DNA of 60,413 nt from Opitutaceae bacterium (GCA_005799525.1 SYGN01000051.1:1-60413); one strand, 5' to 3'. Shown: positions 8,454 through 17,742, numbered from the stretch's first letter. Notes: generated by a model not told the origin, from the sequence alone. Numbers and translations: made by a program.

Positions 8454-9350
8454 ATGATCTCTCCGCGCACCCTCCTCGCCCTGCTGTTCTCCCTCGCACC
8501 CTCCGCGCTCGTCGCCGCCCAAGCCTATCCTCCCTCCTTCACCGACGCCCGCGCCGAGGTCTACAAAACCGTCGGCGATACCCAGCTCTCGCTCTACATG
8601 TTCGAACCGCCCGCGGCCGTCGCCAAGACGAACCGCCCCGCGATCATCTTCTTCTTCGGCGGCGGCTGGACCAACGGTTCGCCCACGCAGTTTGAACAAC
8701 ACTGCCGCGCCCTCGCCGCGCGCGGGATGGTCGCCATTACCGCCGACTACCGCGTCGCCTCGCGTCACCAAATAAAACCTACGGACTGCGTCGCCGACGC
8801 CAAGTCCGCCGCTCGCTGGGTCCGCGCCAACGCCGTCCGCCTCGGCATCGATCCGCAACGCATCGCTGCGGGTGGTGGCTCGGCCGGCGGTCACCTCGCC
8901 GCTGCGATCGCCACCGTCCCCGGTTTCGAAAGCCCCGGTGAGGACACGAAGATCAGCTCGCTCCCCAATGCACTTGTGCTTTTCAATCCTGCCCTCGTCC
9001 TTGCCCCGCTCCCCGGCCTGGAACTCGCCAACGTCGGCGACCGCGTCCCCGCCGAACGCATGGGCACCGATCCTAAAAACATCTCGCCAGCGCACCACGT
9101 GAAAAAAGGTGCGCCGCCCACGATCATCTTCCACGGCAAAGCCGACACCACGGTCCCCTACGCGACCGCCGAAGCGTTTACGACCGTGATGAAAGCCGCC
9201 GGTAACCGCTGCGAACTCAACGGCGCCGAGGGCGAGAAACACGGCTACTTTAACTACGGCCGCGGAGACAACGCCGCCTACCGCGCCACCCTCGCCGCCA
9301 CCGACGCGTTTTTCGTTTCCCTCCGCTGGCTCAAACCAACCGCGAAATAA
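8454..9350 (+). CDS. Secreted alpha/beta hydrolase (acetyl xylan esterase/BD-FAE-like)
   Basis: A 298-residue exported esterase. A signal peptide (LLALLFSLAPSALVAAQA) precedes an alpha/beta-hydrolase fold with oxyanion region FFFGGGWTNG (residues 66-75), nucleophile Ser143 in GGGSAGGHLAA, Asp230 in HGKADTTVPY, and His262 in EGEKHGYFNYG. The family removes acyl groups from polysaccharides or small esters. Start ATG 8454 begins the signal peptide. Only nine bases separate it from the following sulfatase, so the two are probably co-transcribed and may act on the same substituted glycan. Confidence 0.88.
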   Translation: MISPRTLLALLFSLAPSALVAAQAYPPSFTDARAEVYKTVGDTQLSLYMFEPPAAVAKTNRPAIIFFFGGGWTNGSPTQFEQHCRALAARGMVAITADYRVASRHQIKPTDCVADAKSAARWVRANAVRLGIDPQRIAAGGGSAGGHLAAAIATVPGFESPGEDTKISSLPNALVLFNPALVLAPLPGLELANVGDRVPAERMGTDPKNISPAHHVKKGAPPTIIFHGKADTTVPYATAEAFTTVMKAAGNRCELNGAEGEKHGYFNYGRGDNAAYRATLAATDAFFVSLRWLKPTAK

Positions 9351-9359
9351 TCCGCCCGC

Positions 9360-10997
9360 GTGCGCACACGTTTCCGCCACTCCACCTTCGTGCACGCCTT
9401 CCGCCCTTTTCTCCCCCGCTCTCTTTCCCTCCTTCTCTCCTTCTCGGTCTTCGTCTCCCCGTCCGCCGCCGCGTCCGCCCCCGCCCGCCCCAATCTCCTC
9501 ATCATCCAGACCGATGAGCACAATTTCCGCACGCTCGGCTGCTACCGCGCCCTGCTCCCCGCCGACCAGGCGTTCATCTGGGGCGAGGGCATCAAGGTCG
9601 ACACGCCCCACCTCGACTGGATCGCCGCCCACGGCGCCATCGCCGACCGCTTCTACGCCACCTCGCCCGTCTGCACGCCGTCGCGCGCCGCCCTCCTCAC
9701 CGGCCGCTACCCGCAAAACACCGGCGCGATCCAAAACGATCTGCCCCTCCGCGACGACATGGTCACCTACGCCGAAGTCCTCCGTCGCGCCGGTTACGCG
9801 ACCGGCTACGCAGGCAAGTGGCACCTCGACGGCGACGCCCGCCCCGGTTTCGCGCCCGCGCGCAAATTCGGCTGGGAGGAAAACCGCTACATGTTCAACC
9901 GCGGTCACTACAAAAAACTGGTCGAAGATGAAAAGGGTCCGCGCGTCGGCCCCGTGAATGCGCAGGGCGTCCCCACCTACGCGCTCGACGGCGCCGACGC
10001 CACATCGTTCACCACCGATTTCCTCACCGACCGCACGATCGATTTCATCCGCCGCCACGCCGCCGCGCCGTTCTGTTGGCACGTGAGTTTTCCCGATCCC
10101 CACGGCCCCAACACCGTGCGCGCGCCCTACGACACGATGTTTTTCAATCTGGATTTCAAGCAGCCCCGCAGCGCGCAATCGCCCGGAAAAGATCTCCCCG
10201 CCTACGCCGCGACCCTCGCCGGCGCCTTCAACAAAAACCAAATGGCCCTCTATTTCGGCATGGTGAAATGCCTCGACGACAACGTCGGCCGCATCCTCGC
10301 CGCGCTCCGCGAGACCGGCCAGCTCGACCGCACCTTCATCGTCGTCACCTCCGACCACGGCGATCTCTGTGGCGAACACGGCCGCGACAACAAGGGCGTG
10401 CCCATGGAGGGCTCTTCGCGCATCCCGTTTCTCCTGCACGCCCCCGGCGTCGTCCCACCCGGCACCGTCGTCCGCCAGGCCCTCGGCAACGTCGACTTCA
10501 AGCCCACGATCCTCGCGCTCATGGGTATCGCCAATCCCACGACCGACGAAGGCCGCGACGCCTCCGCGCTCTTCCGCACCGGCCGCGCCCCCGCCGCCTG
10601 GACCGACCACGCCTTCATCCGTATCGGCGGCGGCCCGAAACGCGCCACCCCCGGCGAGGACGGCGGGTTCGCCGAAGGCGCCGGCTGGCTCGGCACCTTC
10701 AGCCGCGACTACAAATTCATCGTGGCCCCCGGCGCCGCCCCGAGTCTCTTCGACCTCGCCCACGACCCGCACGAACTCACCAACCTCTTCACGGCCCCCG
10801 CGCAGCGCGACACGGTCCGCCGCCTCGCCACCGCGCTCCACGACTACGCCACGCGTTTCCACGACCCCCTCCTCGCCGCCCCCCGCGTAAAATCCGACCT
10901 CGCCTGGGCCATGTCCGCCAGCGCCGACTACCCCGTCCCCGCCGACCCCGCGCCCGCGGCCACCGGAAAAGCCCGGCGGAAGAACCAGCAGAAATAG
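9360..10997 (+). CDS. Secreted sulfatase with basic C-terminal tail
   Basis: A 545-residue type I sulfatase starting with GTG. Signal peptide SLSLLLSFSVFVSPSAAAS. The modification site for formylglycine is Cys105 in SPVCTPSRAALLTGRYP; metal-site residues are in IQTDEHN (Asp52, Glu53) and VTSDHGDLCGEHG; GYAGKWHLDG is also conserved. The TDEHN form is typical of choline-sulfatase-like branches. The protein ends in an unusual basic tail (ADPAPAATGKARRKNQQK) that is also present, without the enzyme, in the scar at 17324-17455. It follows the esterase by nine bases. The target sulfate ester is not predictable by eye. Confidence 0.92.
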   Translation: MRTRFRHSTFVHAFRPFLPRSLSLLLSFSVFVSPSAAASAPARPNLLIIQTDEHNFRTLGCYRALLPADQAFIWGEGIKVDTPHLDWIAAHGAIADRFYATSPVCTPSRAALLTGRYPQNTGAIQNDLPLRDDMVTYAEVLRRAGYATGYAGKWHLDGDARPGFAPARKFGWEENRYMFNRGHYKKLVEDEKGPRVGPVNAQGVPTYALDGADATSFTTDFLTDRTIDFIRRHAAAPFCWHVSFPDPHGPNTVRAPYDTMFFNLDFKQPRSAQSPGKDLPAYAATLAGAFNKNQMALYFGMVKCLDDNVGRILAALRETGQLDRTFIVVTSDHGDLCGEHGRDNKGVPMEGSSRIPFLLHAPGVVPPGTVVRQALGNVDFKPTILALMGIANPTTDEGRDASALFRTGRAPAAWTDHAFIRIGGGPKRATPGEDGGFAEGAGWLGTFSRDYKFIVAPGAAPSLFDLAHDPHELTNLFTAPAQRDTVRRLATALHDYATRFHDPLLAAPRVKSDLAWAMSASADYPVPADPAPAATGKARRKNQQK

Positions 10998-11143
10998 CCC
11001 GCACGCCCCCCCGGAGATCCGACCGCGCTCCGGTTCAAACCACCTCATTCCATCGCCTCTGGTGGCCCCGCGCACTCTGGACTTTCGAGCGCAAGACCCC
11101 TTGCTGAACAACCCGCAGTCGCCCCACCATCAGCCCCGTCGCT

Positions 11144-12529
11144 ATGAAAACTCGCACCTTTGCCGCCCCGTCCTCCCGCCGGGAATTTCTGCAAACCTCC
11201 GCGCTCGCCGCAGGCTCGCTCCTCTTCACGCGCGGATCCGCTCAAGTCGCCGACCCCGCCAAACCCGTCAACGCGCGCCTCCAAATCGCGCTCCTCGGCG
11301 TGGGCGGTCGCGGCAAGGCCGCCCTCACCGCGCTTCAAGGCGAACAGATCGTGGCCTTTTGCGATGTCGACCACGTGCGCGGTCGCGAAGAACTTGCAGC
11401 CAATCGAATTTCTTCCGCCGCCCTCGCGCGTTTTCCTGAAGCGAAGTGGTTTCACGACTACCGCGTGATGTTCGAGGAGATGGCCGACCAGATCGACGCC
11501 GTCGCCGTGAGCGTGCCCGACTTCATGCACTACGCCATCGGCATGACGGTCCTGCGCCAGCGCAAACACCTCTTCATGGAGAAACCGCTGTGTCGCTGCA
11601 TCACCGAAGTCCGCGCCCTCCGCACCGCCGCGGCGTCCGCCGGTGTCGTCACGCAGATGGGCAACCAGGGTCGCGCCGCCGAGGGCATTCGCCTTGCCCG
11701 CGAATGGGTCCAGGCCGGTCTGATCGGCCGCGTCCACACCGTCCACGCGTGGAACAACACGGTCAGCAGTTCCTACTCGCTCGCGCTTGGACCCGACCCC
11801 GACGCCGCCGACGAAACCCCACCGCCCTCGCTCCGCTACGATCTCTGGCAGGGCGTCGCTCCCGAGCGCCCCTACCGCAAAATCCGCAGTCACGGTTCGT
11901 GGCGCGGCTACGTCGACTACGGCACCGGCCGCCTCGGGGACTGGGCCTGCCATCAACTCGACGCCGCCGTCTACGCCCTCGACCTCGGCGCCCCGCTCTC
12001 CGTCGAACCCGCCACGACCGCACTCCCGCCCGGCACGTTTCCGGTGTCATCAAGCCTCGACTACACCTTCGCTGCCCGCGGTGAAAATCCCCCCGTGCGC
12101 ATCCGCTGGTTCGACGGCGGCATCCTCCCGCCGCAACCCGTCCCCGGTTTTAAGTTCAACGATGCCGGCGGCAGTATTTTTTACGGAGACAAAGGCATCA
12201 TGACCGTCGGCTCCCACAGCGCCAATGCCCGCCTCCTGCCCGATGCCCGCATGGCCGAGCTACGCGCCTCCCTCCCGCCCAAGACCATTCCGCGCATCGT
12301 CGGCGGCCCGCACGTCGAATGGGTCAACGCCATCCGCGCTGGCACCCGCTGCGGCTCCGATTTTCAGAACGCCGCACCCCTCGCCGAGATCGCCCTCCTC
12401 GGGGTCGCCGCCATCCGCGCGCATTCCCGCCTCGAGTGGGACGCCGCCGCCGGCCGTGTCACGAATTCCCCGACCGCCCAACGCTTCATAGGCCCCGGCT
12501 ACGACTATCGCCCCGGCTGGGGCGTGTGA
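11144..12529 (+). CDS. Tat-exported Gfo/Idh/MocA family oxidoreductase
   Basis: A 461-residue NAD(P)-dependent sugar oxidoreductase-family protein. A twin-arginine signal (SRREFLQTSALAAG, residues 11-24) targets it across the inner membrane with cofactor bound. The Rossmann loop GVGGRGKAAL (53-62) and the catalytic-region FMEKPLCRCI (EKP at 147-149) are present. Family members oxidise or epimerise sugars; exported ones are common in Verrucomicrobiota and Planctomycetota and their substrates are largely unknown. It lies between two sulfatases on the same strand, 146 bases after the first and 51 bases before the second. Confidence 0.9.
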   Translation: MKTRTFAAPSSRREFLQTSALAAGSLLFTRGSAQVADPAKPVNARLQIALLGVGGRGKAALTALQGEQIVAFCDVDHVRGREELAANRISSAALARFPEAKWFHDYRVMFEEMADQIDAVAVSVPDFMHYAIGMTVLRQRKHLFMEKPLCRCITEVRALRTAAASAGVVTQMGNQGRAAEGIRLAREWVQAGLIGRVHTVHAWNNTVSSSYSLALGPDPDAADETPPPSLRYDLWQGVAPERPYRKIRSHGSWRGYVDYGTGRLGDWACHQLDAAVYALDLGAPLSVEPATTALPPGTFPVSSSLDYTFAARGENPPVRIRWFDGGILPPQPVPGFKFNDAGGSIFYGDKGIMTVGSHSANARLLPDARMAELRASLPPKTIPRIVGGPHVEWVNAIRAGTRCGSDFQNAAPLAEIALLGVAAIRAHSRLEWDAAAGRVTNSPTAQRFIGPGYDYRPGWGV

Positions 12530-12580
12530 AGTATTCCCTCTCCGGCGCTCTCCTTTTGCCGCACGCCACGCTCCCCACCC

Positions 12581-14095
12581 ATGATCCGCTTCCTTCTCCC
12601 TCTCTCTCTTTCCCTCCTGCTCTCCCTCTGCTCACCCGCCGCTTCCGCCGCGTCGGCCGCATCCGCAACCGAGCGCCCCAATATCGTCCTACTCATGGGC
12701 GATGACCACGGCTGGGATGAAACCGGCTACAACGGTCACCCCTATCTGAAGACGCCTGTGCTCGACGAGATGGCGCGCACCGGCCTGCGCCTCGATCGTT
12801 TCTACTCGGGCGGGGCGAGTTGCTCTCCCACCCGCGCGACCGTTATGACCGGCCGCCACCACCACCGCTCCGGCACCTTCGCCCCGGGCTGGTCCCTCCG
12901 GCCCAAGGAAATCACGGTCGCTCATTTGCTGCGCGAAGCCGGCTACGCCACCGGCCATTTCGGCAAATGGCATCTCGGCCCCGTCAACGTCTCGTCGCCC
13001 ACCAACCCCGGCGCCATGGGTTTCGATACCTGGGTCTCGCACGATAATTTCTTCGAGCTCGATCCGTCCCTCTCCCGGAACGGCGCCCCGCCGCAAGTCA
13101 TCAAGGGCGAGAGTTCTGAGATCATCATCGCCGAAGCCCTCCGTTACATCGATACCGCCCGTCGAGCCGGCAAACCCTTCTTTGTCGTCGTTTGGTTCGG
13201 TTCACCACACGAGCCCTACCAGGCGCTGCCCCAAGATCTCGCGCTTTACGATCATCTGCCGGCGACGTTCGGAAATCGTCAGGTCAAACTCACGTCCAAC
13301 ACCACCGGGCGCAACACCACCCGTCTCCAACGCGACGTGCTCCGGGAACGCTTTGCCGAAATCACCGCCATGGACCGTTCCATCGGCCAGCTCCGCAACC
13401 ACCTCGTAACCGCCGGCCTCCGCGCCAACACCCTGCTGTGGTATTGTGGTGACAACGGCACGCCCCAGGAAGCCGTCGCCACCGTGCCGTTCCGCGCTCA
13501 AAAGGGCAGTATTTACGAAGGCGGCATCCGCGTCCCTGGTCTGATCGAGTGGCCCGCGAAGATTTCCCGCCCGCGCACGAGCGACGTCAACGCCGTCACC
13601 AGCGACATCCTCCCCACGCTCTGCGACCTCGTCGGCCGCCCGCTCCCCCGCCGCCCGCTCGACGGGCTTTCGCTCCGCGCACTCCTCGACGGCACGATGA
13701 CCGAGCGCGCCGCACCGATTTGTTTCTGGGACGATCCGATCGCCCGCCACCCCGGCGCGAAACCCTACATCGATCCCGAGCTGCAAAAAGGCACGACCCC
13801 GCTGGTGAAACTCGGCCCCGACGGCACCGCCACGCGCAACTTCCAGAATTTTCAGCACAATGAAATTCTCCCGGCGGACTACGCCGGCGCCCGCGCCGTC
13901 GTGGGCCACCGTTACAAACTCGTGGTCGACGGCACGAAAGACAGTGGCCGCGAACTCTTCGATCTCCGCGCCGATCCCGCCGAGAAAAACAACCTCATCG
14001 CGACGCACCCCGCCGAAGCCGAGAAACTCGCTGCAGTCCTGCAATCCTGGCAGCGCTCCGTCCTCGAAAGCCTCACCGGCGCCGACTACCACTGA
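12581..14095 (+). CDS. Secreted sulfatase
   Basis: A 504-residue sulfatase. Its signal peptide (FLLPLSLSLLLSLCSPAASA) is encoded by a pyrimidine-rich tract shared with other sulfatase genes here. Formylglycine site Cys81 in ASCSPTRATVMTGR; metal residues in MGDDHGWDETG; GHFGKWHLGP; second site in CGDNGTPQEA; KGSIYEGGIRVPGLIEWP is typical of arylsulfatase A-like enzymes. The motif carries Thr in place of Ser (CSPTR), which the formylglycine-generating enzyme family tolerates. No such maturation enzyme is encoded in the window. Confidence 0.92.
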   Translation: MIRFLLPLSLSLLLSLCSPAASAASAASATERPNIVLLMGDDHGWDETGYNGHPYLKTPVLDEMARTGLRLDRFYSGGASCSPTRATVMTGRHHHRSGTFAPGWSLRPKEITVAHLLREAGYATGHFGKWHLGPVNVSSPTNPGAMGFDTWVSHDNFFELDPSLSRNGAPPQVIKGESSEIIIAEALRYIDTARRAGKPFFVVVWFGSPHEPYQALPQDLALYDHLPATFGNRQVKLTSNTTGRNTTRLQRDVLRERFAEITAMDRSIGQLRNHLVTAGLRANTLLWYCGDNGTPQEAVATVPFRAQKGSIYEGGIRVPGLIEWPAKISRPRTSDVNAVTSDILPTLCDLVGRPLPRRPLDGLSLRALLDGTMTERAAPICFWDDPIARHPGAKPYIDPELQKGTTPLVKLGPDGTATRNFQNFQHNEILPADYAGARAVVGHRYKLVVDGTKDSGRELFDLRADPAEKNNLIATHPAEAEKLAAVLQSWQRSVLESLTGADYH

Positions 14096-14104
14096 GGCGG
14101 CGGC

Positions 14105-14341
14105 CTATTTTTCGTCCCCTTGCACCGGCGGAACGTTCGGCGACGCCGCCAAGAAAGCTGCGTAGTCCTCGCCTTTACCTTGTGCGGCCCGCTGCCTGAG
14201 GTGGTCGACCGTCAGCGACGCGCTCAATTTCTCCCCCGCAGCCGCCGATAGCAATTGATCCATGGTCACGCCCCCGCTGGCCGCACACTCGCGGAGCTGC
14301 CGGGCTAGGCTGTCGGGCATCTGGATCGTGAGCGTGCTCAT
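14105..14341 (-). CDS. Ribbon-helix-helix type antitoxin-like protein
   Basis: A 78-residue protein starting MSTLTIQMPDSLARQLRECA, with a later helix VTMDQLLSAAAGEKL, which fits a CopG/HicB-like ribbon-helix-helix DNA-binding antitoxin. Its ATG overlaps the stop of the upstream PIN gene (ATGA at 14338-14341), giving the uncommon toxin-first order. It would neutralise the PIN RNase and autoregulate the pair; because the PIN gene is frameshifted, the antitoxin may now be solitary. The locus is inserted, on the opposite strand, between two plus-strand sulfatases. Confidence 0.7.
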   Translation of the reverse strand: MSTLTIQMPDSLARQLRECAASGGVTMDQLLSAAAGEKLSASLTVDHLRQRAAQGKGEDYAAFLAASPNVPPVQGDEK

Positions 14342-14756
14342 GACGATTGGGTGGGCTTCATGAAGAAGTCAGAAGGCGGCATCGCTGCAACTCCCCATTT
14401 CTCGATACCTCGGAAGTCCCGGAGATTGTGGGTCACGATAGTCTTTGCGCCCGCCGCAACGGCAAGTTCCAGCAACATATCATCGCCCGGATCAGATAGC
14501 ACCGGTCGCCACGTGTAGAAAATTTCCTGCAAGTGGCTCGCCGCTAAAAGAAATCCAAGAAACTCTCAGCCTGTGCCGCCGGTCGCCCAAGGAGATTTTC
14601 CTCTCGCAGGAGATTAGCCCGATATTCGAGAAACAACGGCACCGACACCGCCGGTGTAAAGCGCTCGTCGGGCAACCGAGAAAGCAGTGCATGCGACGCT
14701 CCGTTTCGCGAACGGGCAGCGGCCACCAAAACGTTGGTATCGAGCACCACTCTCAT
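14338..14756 (-). pseudogene. PIN-domain toxin with a one-base frameshift
   Basis: The N-terminal part (MRVVLDTNVLVAAARSRNG, with FLEYRANLLREENLL) runs from 14756 to a TAG at 14544-14546. The rest continues in another frame: LAASHLQEIFYTWRPV, then DDMLLELAVAAGAKTIVTHNLRDF to the stop at 14338. Slipping back one base at the TTCTTTTAG site joins the two into one complete PIN protein with all acidic residues. It is a decayed toxin, a homopolymer sequencing error, or a recoding site; decay or error is more likely. Confidence 0.8.
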
Positions 14757-14873
14757 GCCGCGAATTACTCCACGTCTTCACGCCATTTTCAAGTATCGCG
14801 ACCCACACAGTATTTTCGCCCTCACCCGCATACTCGACAAGTCACCAGTTTCTGAGTGCATCGGATCACCCAT

Positions 14874-16406
14874 ATGAACGCCCTCCGCGCCTTCTTCGTC
14901 GCCGTTCTCCGCCTCTCGCTTTCTCTCCTTCTCTCCGTCTCCGCTTTTTCCCTCTCTCTTTCCCTCCTTCTCTGCTTCTCAGCGGCCTCCGCCGCCACTC
15001 CGCCGCCCAACATCGTCTGGATCATCGCCGACGACATGTCGCCCGATACCGCCGCCTACGGCTTGCGCGACGTCAAAACCCCGCACCTCGAACGCCTCGC
15101 CGCCGAGGGCCGCCGCTACACGCGCGCCTACGCCACCGCTCCCGTCTGTAGCTCGTCGCGCTCCGCGTTTATCCTCGGCACCTCGCAAATCACCACCGGC
15201 CTCCACGCCCACGACGTCGAAAATCCCCAGCCGCTCGCCGCGCCCTACCGCCACCTCCCCGCGTTGCTCCGCGACGCCGGCTGGTTCGTCACCAACGCCG
15301 CCGCGCCCGGCACCATGCGCAGCGGCCGCCTCATCACGAAAGCCAAAACCCACTACAACTTCGCCCACGACCCCGCCCAGATGTTCGACGGCAACGACTG
15401 GCGGAAACGAAAATCCGGCCAGCCCTTCTTCGCCCAGTTCCAAATCACCGAGCCACACCGACCGTTTCCCATTCCCGCCACCTACGACCCCGCCAAACTC
15501 GCCGGTCTCACGCTTCCGCCCAACTACCCCGACCACCCGCTCATGCGTCGCGACTGGTATGCCTACCAACGCAGCGTCGAAACCGTCGACCAACGCGTCG
15601 GCGCCATCCTTGCCCAGCTCGAAGCCGCCGGCGTCCTTGAAAACACCCTCGTGTTTTTCTTTGCCGACCACGGCCGTCCCATGCCGTGGGGCAAACAATG
15701 GCTCACGGTCGAAGGCCTCCACGTGCCGCTCCTCGTGCGCGGCCCCGGCGTCACCGCCGGCAGCGTCGAGTCCCGTCTCGTCAGTCTGATCGACCTCGCG
15801 CCCACCGCCCTCGCCCAAGCCGCGCTGCCCGCACCCTCGTGGATGGACGGCCGCGCCCTCCTCGGCGCCACGGTCCCTGACCGCCCGCACGTCTTTGCCG
15901 CCCGCGACCGCTGCGGCGACGCCTACGACCGCATCCGCGCCGCGATCACGCCCACGCACGTGCTCGTGCAAAATTTCTTTCCCGACGTTCCGCGCTTCAA
16001 CTGGTCCGGCTACAAAGAAGCCAGCTACCCCGGCCTGCCGCTCCTCCGCGTCCTGCACGCCGCCGGCCAACTCGATCCCCTCCAAAACCTCTGGTGCCAG
16101 CCCACGCGCGCCGCCTTCGAACTCTACGATCTGCACCGCGATCCCGCCGGCCTGCACAACATCGCCACCGCACCCACGTCCGCCACGACCGTCGCCACCC
16201 TCCGCCGCGCCCTCGACGAGTGGGTCCGCTCCACCGGCGACCGCGGCGCCCTCCCCGATCCTGCCACCGAGCCGACGAAAGCCGAAATCCAAAAATCCAA
16301 ACGCGCCGACTACCAACGCACCTGGCAGGCCCGCCTCAAAAATCCCGAGCCCACCGACACCGAACGCCTCGCGTGGTGGGAGAAGTCCTACGGGCTCACC
16401 CCCTGA
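14874..16406 (+). CDS. Secreted sulfatase with variant CSSSR site
   Basis: A 510-residue sulfatase-family protein. A double-length hydrophobic leader (LSLSLLLSVSAFSLSLSLLLCFSAASA) looks like a duplicated signal-peptide core. The fold is supported by IVWIIADDMSPDTAAYG, FFADHGRPMPWGKQW and the C-terminal FELYDLHRDP. The modification site is Cys92 in APVCSSSRSAFIL, with Ser replacing the usual Pro/Ala of C-x-P/A-S/T-R. The Cys is retained, so modification may still occur, but activity is less certain. ATG 14874 is chosen over GTG 14856 because the leader begins there. It follows the PIN locus and precedes the DUF1080 gene by 144 bases. Confidence 0.88.
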   Translation: MNALRAFFVAVLRLSLSLLLSVSAFSLSLSLLLCFSAASAATPPPNIVWIIADDMSPDTAAYGLRDVKTPHLERLAAEGRRYTRAYATAPVCSSSRSAFILGTSQITTGLHAHDVENPQPLAAPYRHLPALLRDAGWFVTNAAAPGTMRSGRLITKAKTHYNFAHDPAQMFDGNDWRKRKSGQPFFAQFQITEPHRPFPIPATYDPAKLAGLTLPPNYPDHPLMRRDWYAYQRSVETVDQRVGAILAQLEAAGVLENTLVFFFADHGRPMPWGKQWLTVEGLHVPLLVRGPGVTAGSVESRLVSLIDLAPTALAQAALPAPSWMDGRALLGATVPDRPHVFAARDRCGDAYDRIRAAITPTHVLVQNFFPDVPRFNWSGYKEASYPGLPLLRVLHAAGQLDPLQNLWCQPTRAAFELYDLHRDPAGLHNIATAPTSATTVATLRRALDEWVRSTGDRGALPDPATEPTKAEIQKSKRADYQRTWQARLKNPEPTDTERLAWWEKSYGLTP

Positions 16407-16550
16407 TGCCCGGAGGACCGCTCTGGAAATCCCGCTGACCCACTGACGCCTCCCTGGATCTTCCCGCTTGTTCGCCTACCCGCCCGGCTCCAAATTGCGA
16501 CGCTCCGCGTTCGCGCTTCGTTTTTCTCCTCCCCCACAAACCAACTCCCC

Positions 16551-17240
16551 ATGCACCCGCCTCAATCCCTCATCCGCCCGCGCTCGCTCGCCCTTTGCCT
16601 CACCGCCCTCTGCGGGGCTCTTAGTGCAGCCCTGTTCGCCGCCCCGAAAGCCCACCCTGACACCACGGGCTGGCCCGCGTTGTTCGCCGCCGATTTTTCG
16701 GACTCGGTGACAAAGCCCGGCGACTGGGCCGTCGAAAACGGCATGCTCGTCGCGAAAAACAAAGAGACGCTTTGGACCAAAAAATCCTACACCAACTTCA
16801 TCCTCGATCTCGAATTCAAGGTCGCCAAGGAATCGAACAGCGGCGTGTTCCTGCGCTCGGGCGACACCAAGAGCGTCCTCGCCGCGCTCGAAATCCAGGT
16901 GCACGAAAATCAGGACAGCGCGCACTACGGCATGGTCGGCGCCATCTACAACGCCCAGCCTCCGTCCAAGCCCATGGCCAAGCCGGTCGGCGAATGGAAC
17001 CGCTACACCATCACCTGCCAGGACAGCCGCGTCTCGCTCGTCTTCAACGGCGAAGAGGTCTGGAACGTCGACCTCAACGACTGGAAAGAGCCCAGGAAAA
17101 ATCCCGACGGCACCCCCAACAAGTTCGCCAAGGCTCTGAAAGATTTCAGCCGCAACGGACCGCTCGGCCTGCAAGGCCTCCACGGCAAAGCCCAGGCGCC
17201 CGTGTGGTATCGCAACATCCGGATCAAGGAACTGAAGTAA
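16551..17240 (+). CDS. DUF1080 (3-keto-disaccharide hydrolase-like) secreted protein
   Basis: A 229-residue exported protein with signal peptide LALCLTALCGALSAALFAAP and a concanavalin-like DUF1080 domain: WAVENGMLVAKNKETLW, NFILDLEFKVAKESNSGVFL, WNRYTITCQDSRVSLVFNGE and GLQGLHGKAQAPVWYRNIRI near the end. Some members of this family cleave 3-keto-glycosides made by Gfo/Idh/MocA-type oxidases, and a Tat-exported member of that group lies 4 kb upstream in the same gene run, so the two could act in one pathway. That link is inferred from context. Confidence 0.88.
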   Translation: MHPPQSLIRPRSLALCLTALCGALSAALFAAPKAHPDTTGWPALFAADFSDSVTKPGDWAVENGMLVAKNKETLWTKKSYTNFILDLEFKVAKESNSGVFLRSGDTKSVLAALEIQVHENQDSAHYGMVGAIYNAQPPSKPMAKPVGEWNRYTITCQDSRVSLVFNGEEVWNVDLNDWKEPRKNPDGTPNKFAKALKDFSRNGPLGLQGLHGKAQAPVWYRNIRIKELK

Positions 17241-17323
17241 ACGTCAGTCTCGTCGCATTCCGGGAGCGGCGGGCGGAGCCACCCCGGGTTGTTCATGCCT
17301 CCGCCCCCTCTCGATCCACCGCC

Positions 17324-17455
17324 TTGCACCCATTCCGCCTCCTCCTCCCCCTCTCACTTTCCCTCTGGTTCTCCTTCTCCGCCTCCGCCGCTGGCGCACC
17401 CGCTGACCCCGCACCCGCCGCCGGCAAAGCCAAACGGAAGAACCAACCGAAGTAG
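17324..17455 (+). pseudogene. Sulfatase scar: signal peptide joined to C-terminal basic tail
   Basis: In one frame, FRLLLPLSLSLWFSFSASAA (signal-peptide core) runs straight into ADPAPAAGKAKRKNQPK and a stop. The core resembles the leader of the 9360 sulfatase, and the tail is nearly the same as that enzyme's last 18 residues, including the following TAGCCCGC bases; the roughly 500-residue enzyme body between is absent. This is best explained as an internal deletion, perhaps through short GC-rich homology around the alanine/proline codons. The only start seen is TTG at 17324, which would give a 43-residue secreted basic peptide. Confidence 0.75.
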
Positions 17456-17480
17456 CCCGCGAGCCTCCCGTCGCGATTCG

Positions 17481-17498
17481 CCGGGCCGAGCAGCCCGG
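17481..17498. terminator. Small hairpin after the sulfatase scar
   Basis: CCGGGC at 17481-17486 pairs with GCCCGG at 17493-17498 around a six-base loop. There is no T tract. It lies in the 287-base stretch between the scar and the sigma factor gene; nothing else recognisable is seen there apart from A/T-rich DNA just before the sigma gene that could carry its promoter. Confidence 0.3.
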
Positions 17499-17742
17499 TT
17501 CCCCCGAACGATACCTCCGCGGCAGCCGGCGTGTTGTCGTCGGCCGCTCGCCCGTTGTCACCACCCTGCCTCGCACCCGCTCCCGCTCTCCACCTCAACC
17601 GCGCTCGCCGCCAAGCGTCTACGCCTCCATGGCCGTCTGCAACTGTTACGACCTGCCACCCCGGCTCGCCCGAAAGAATCGTTTTTTACCGAAAGCGAAA
17701 AGCATCCTGTCAGATTTCGGCGCTTCCCGCTGATACTGCGAA

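Noticed and set aside
8337-11111. 924-codon open frame on the minus strand, antisense to the esterase and sulfatase
   Set aside because: Gly/Val/Glu-rich repetitive sequence with no motif or signal; typical antisense shadow in G+C-rich DNA over two clear genes.
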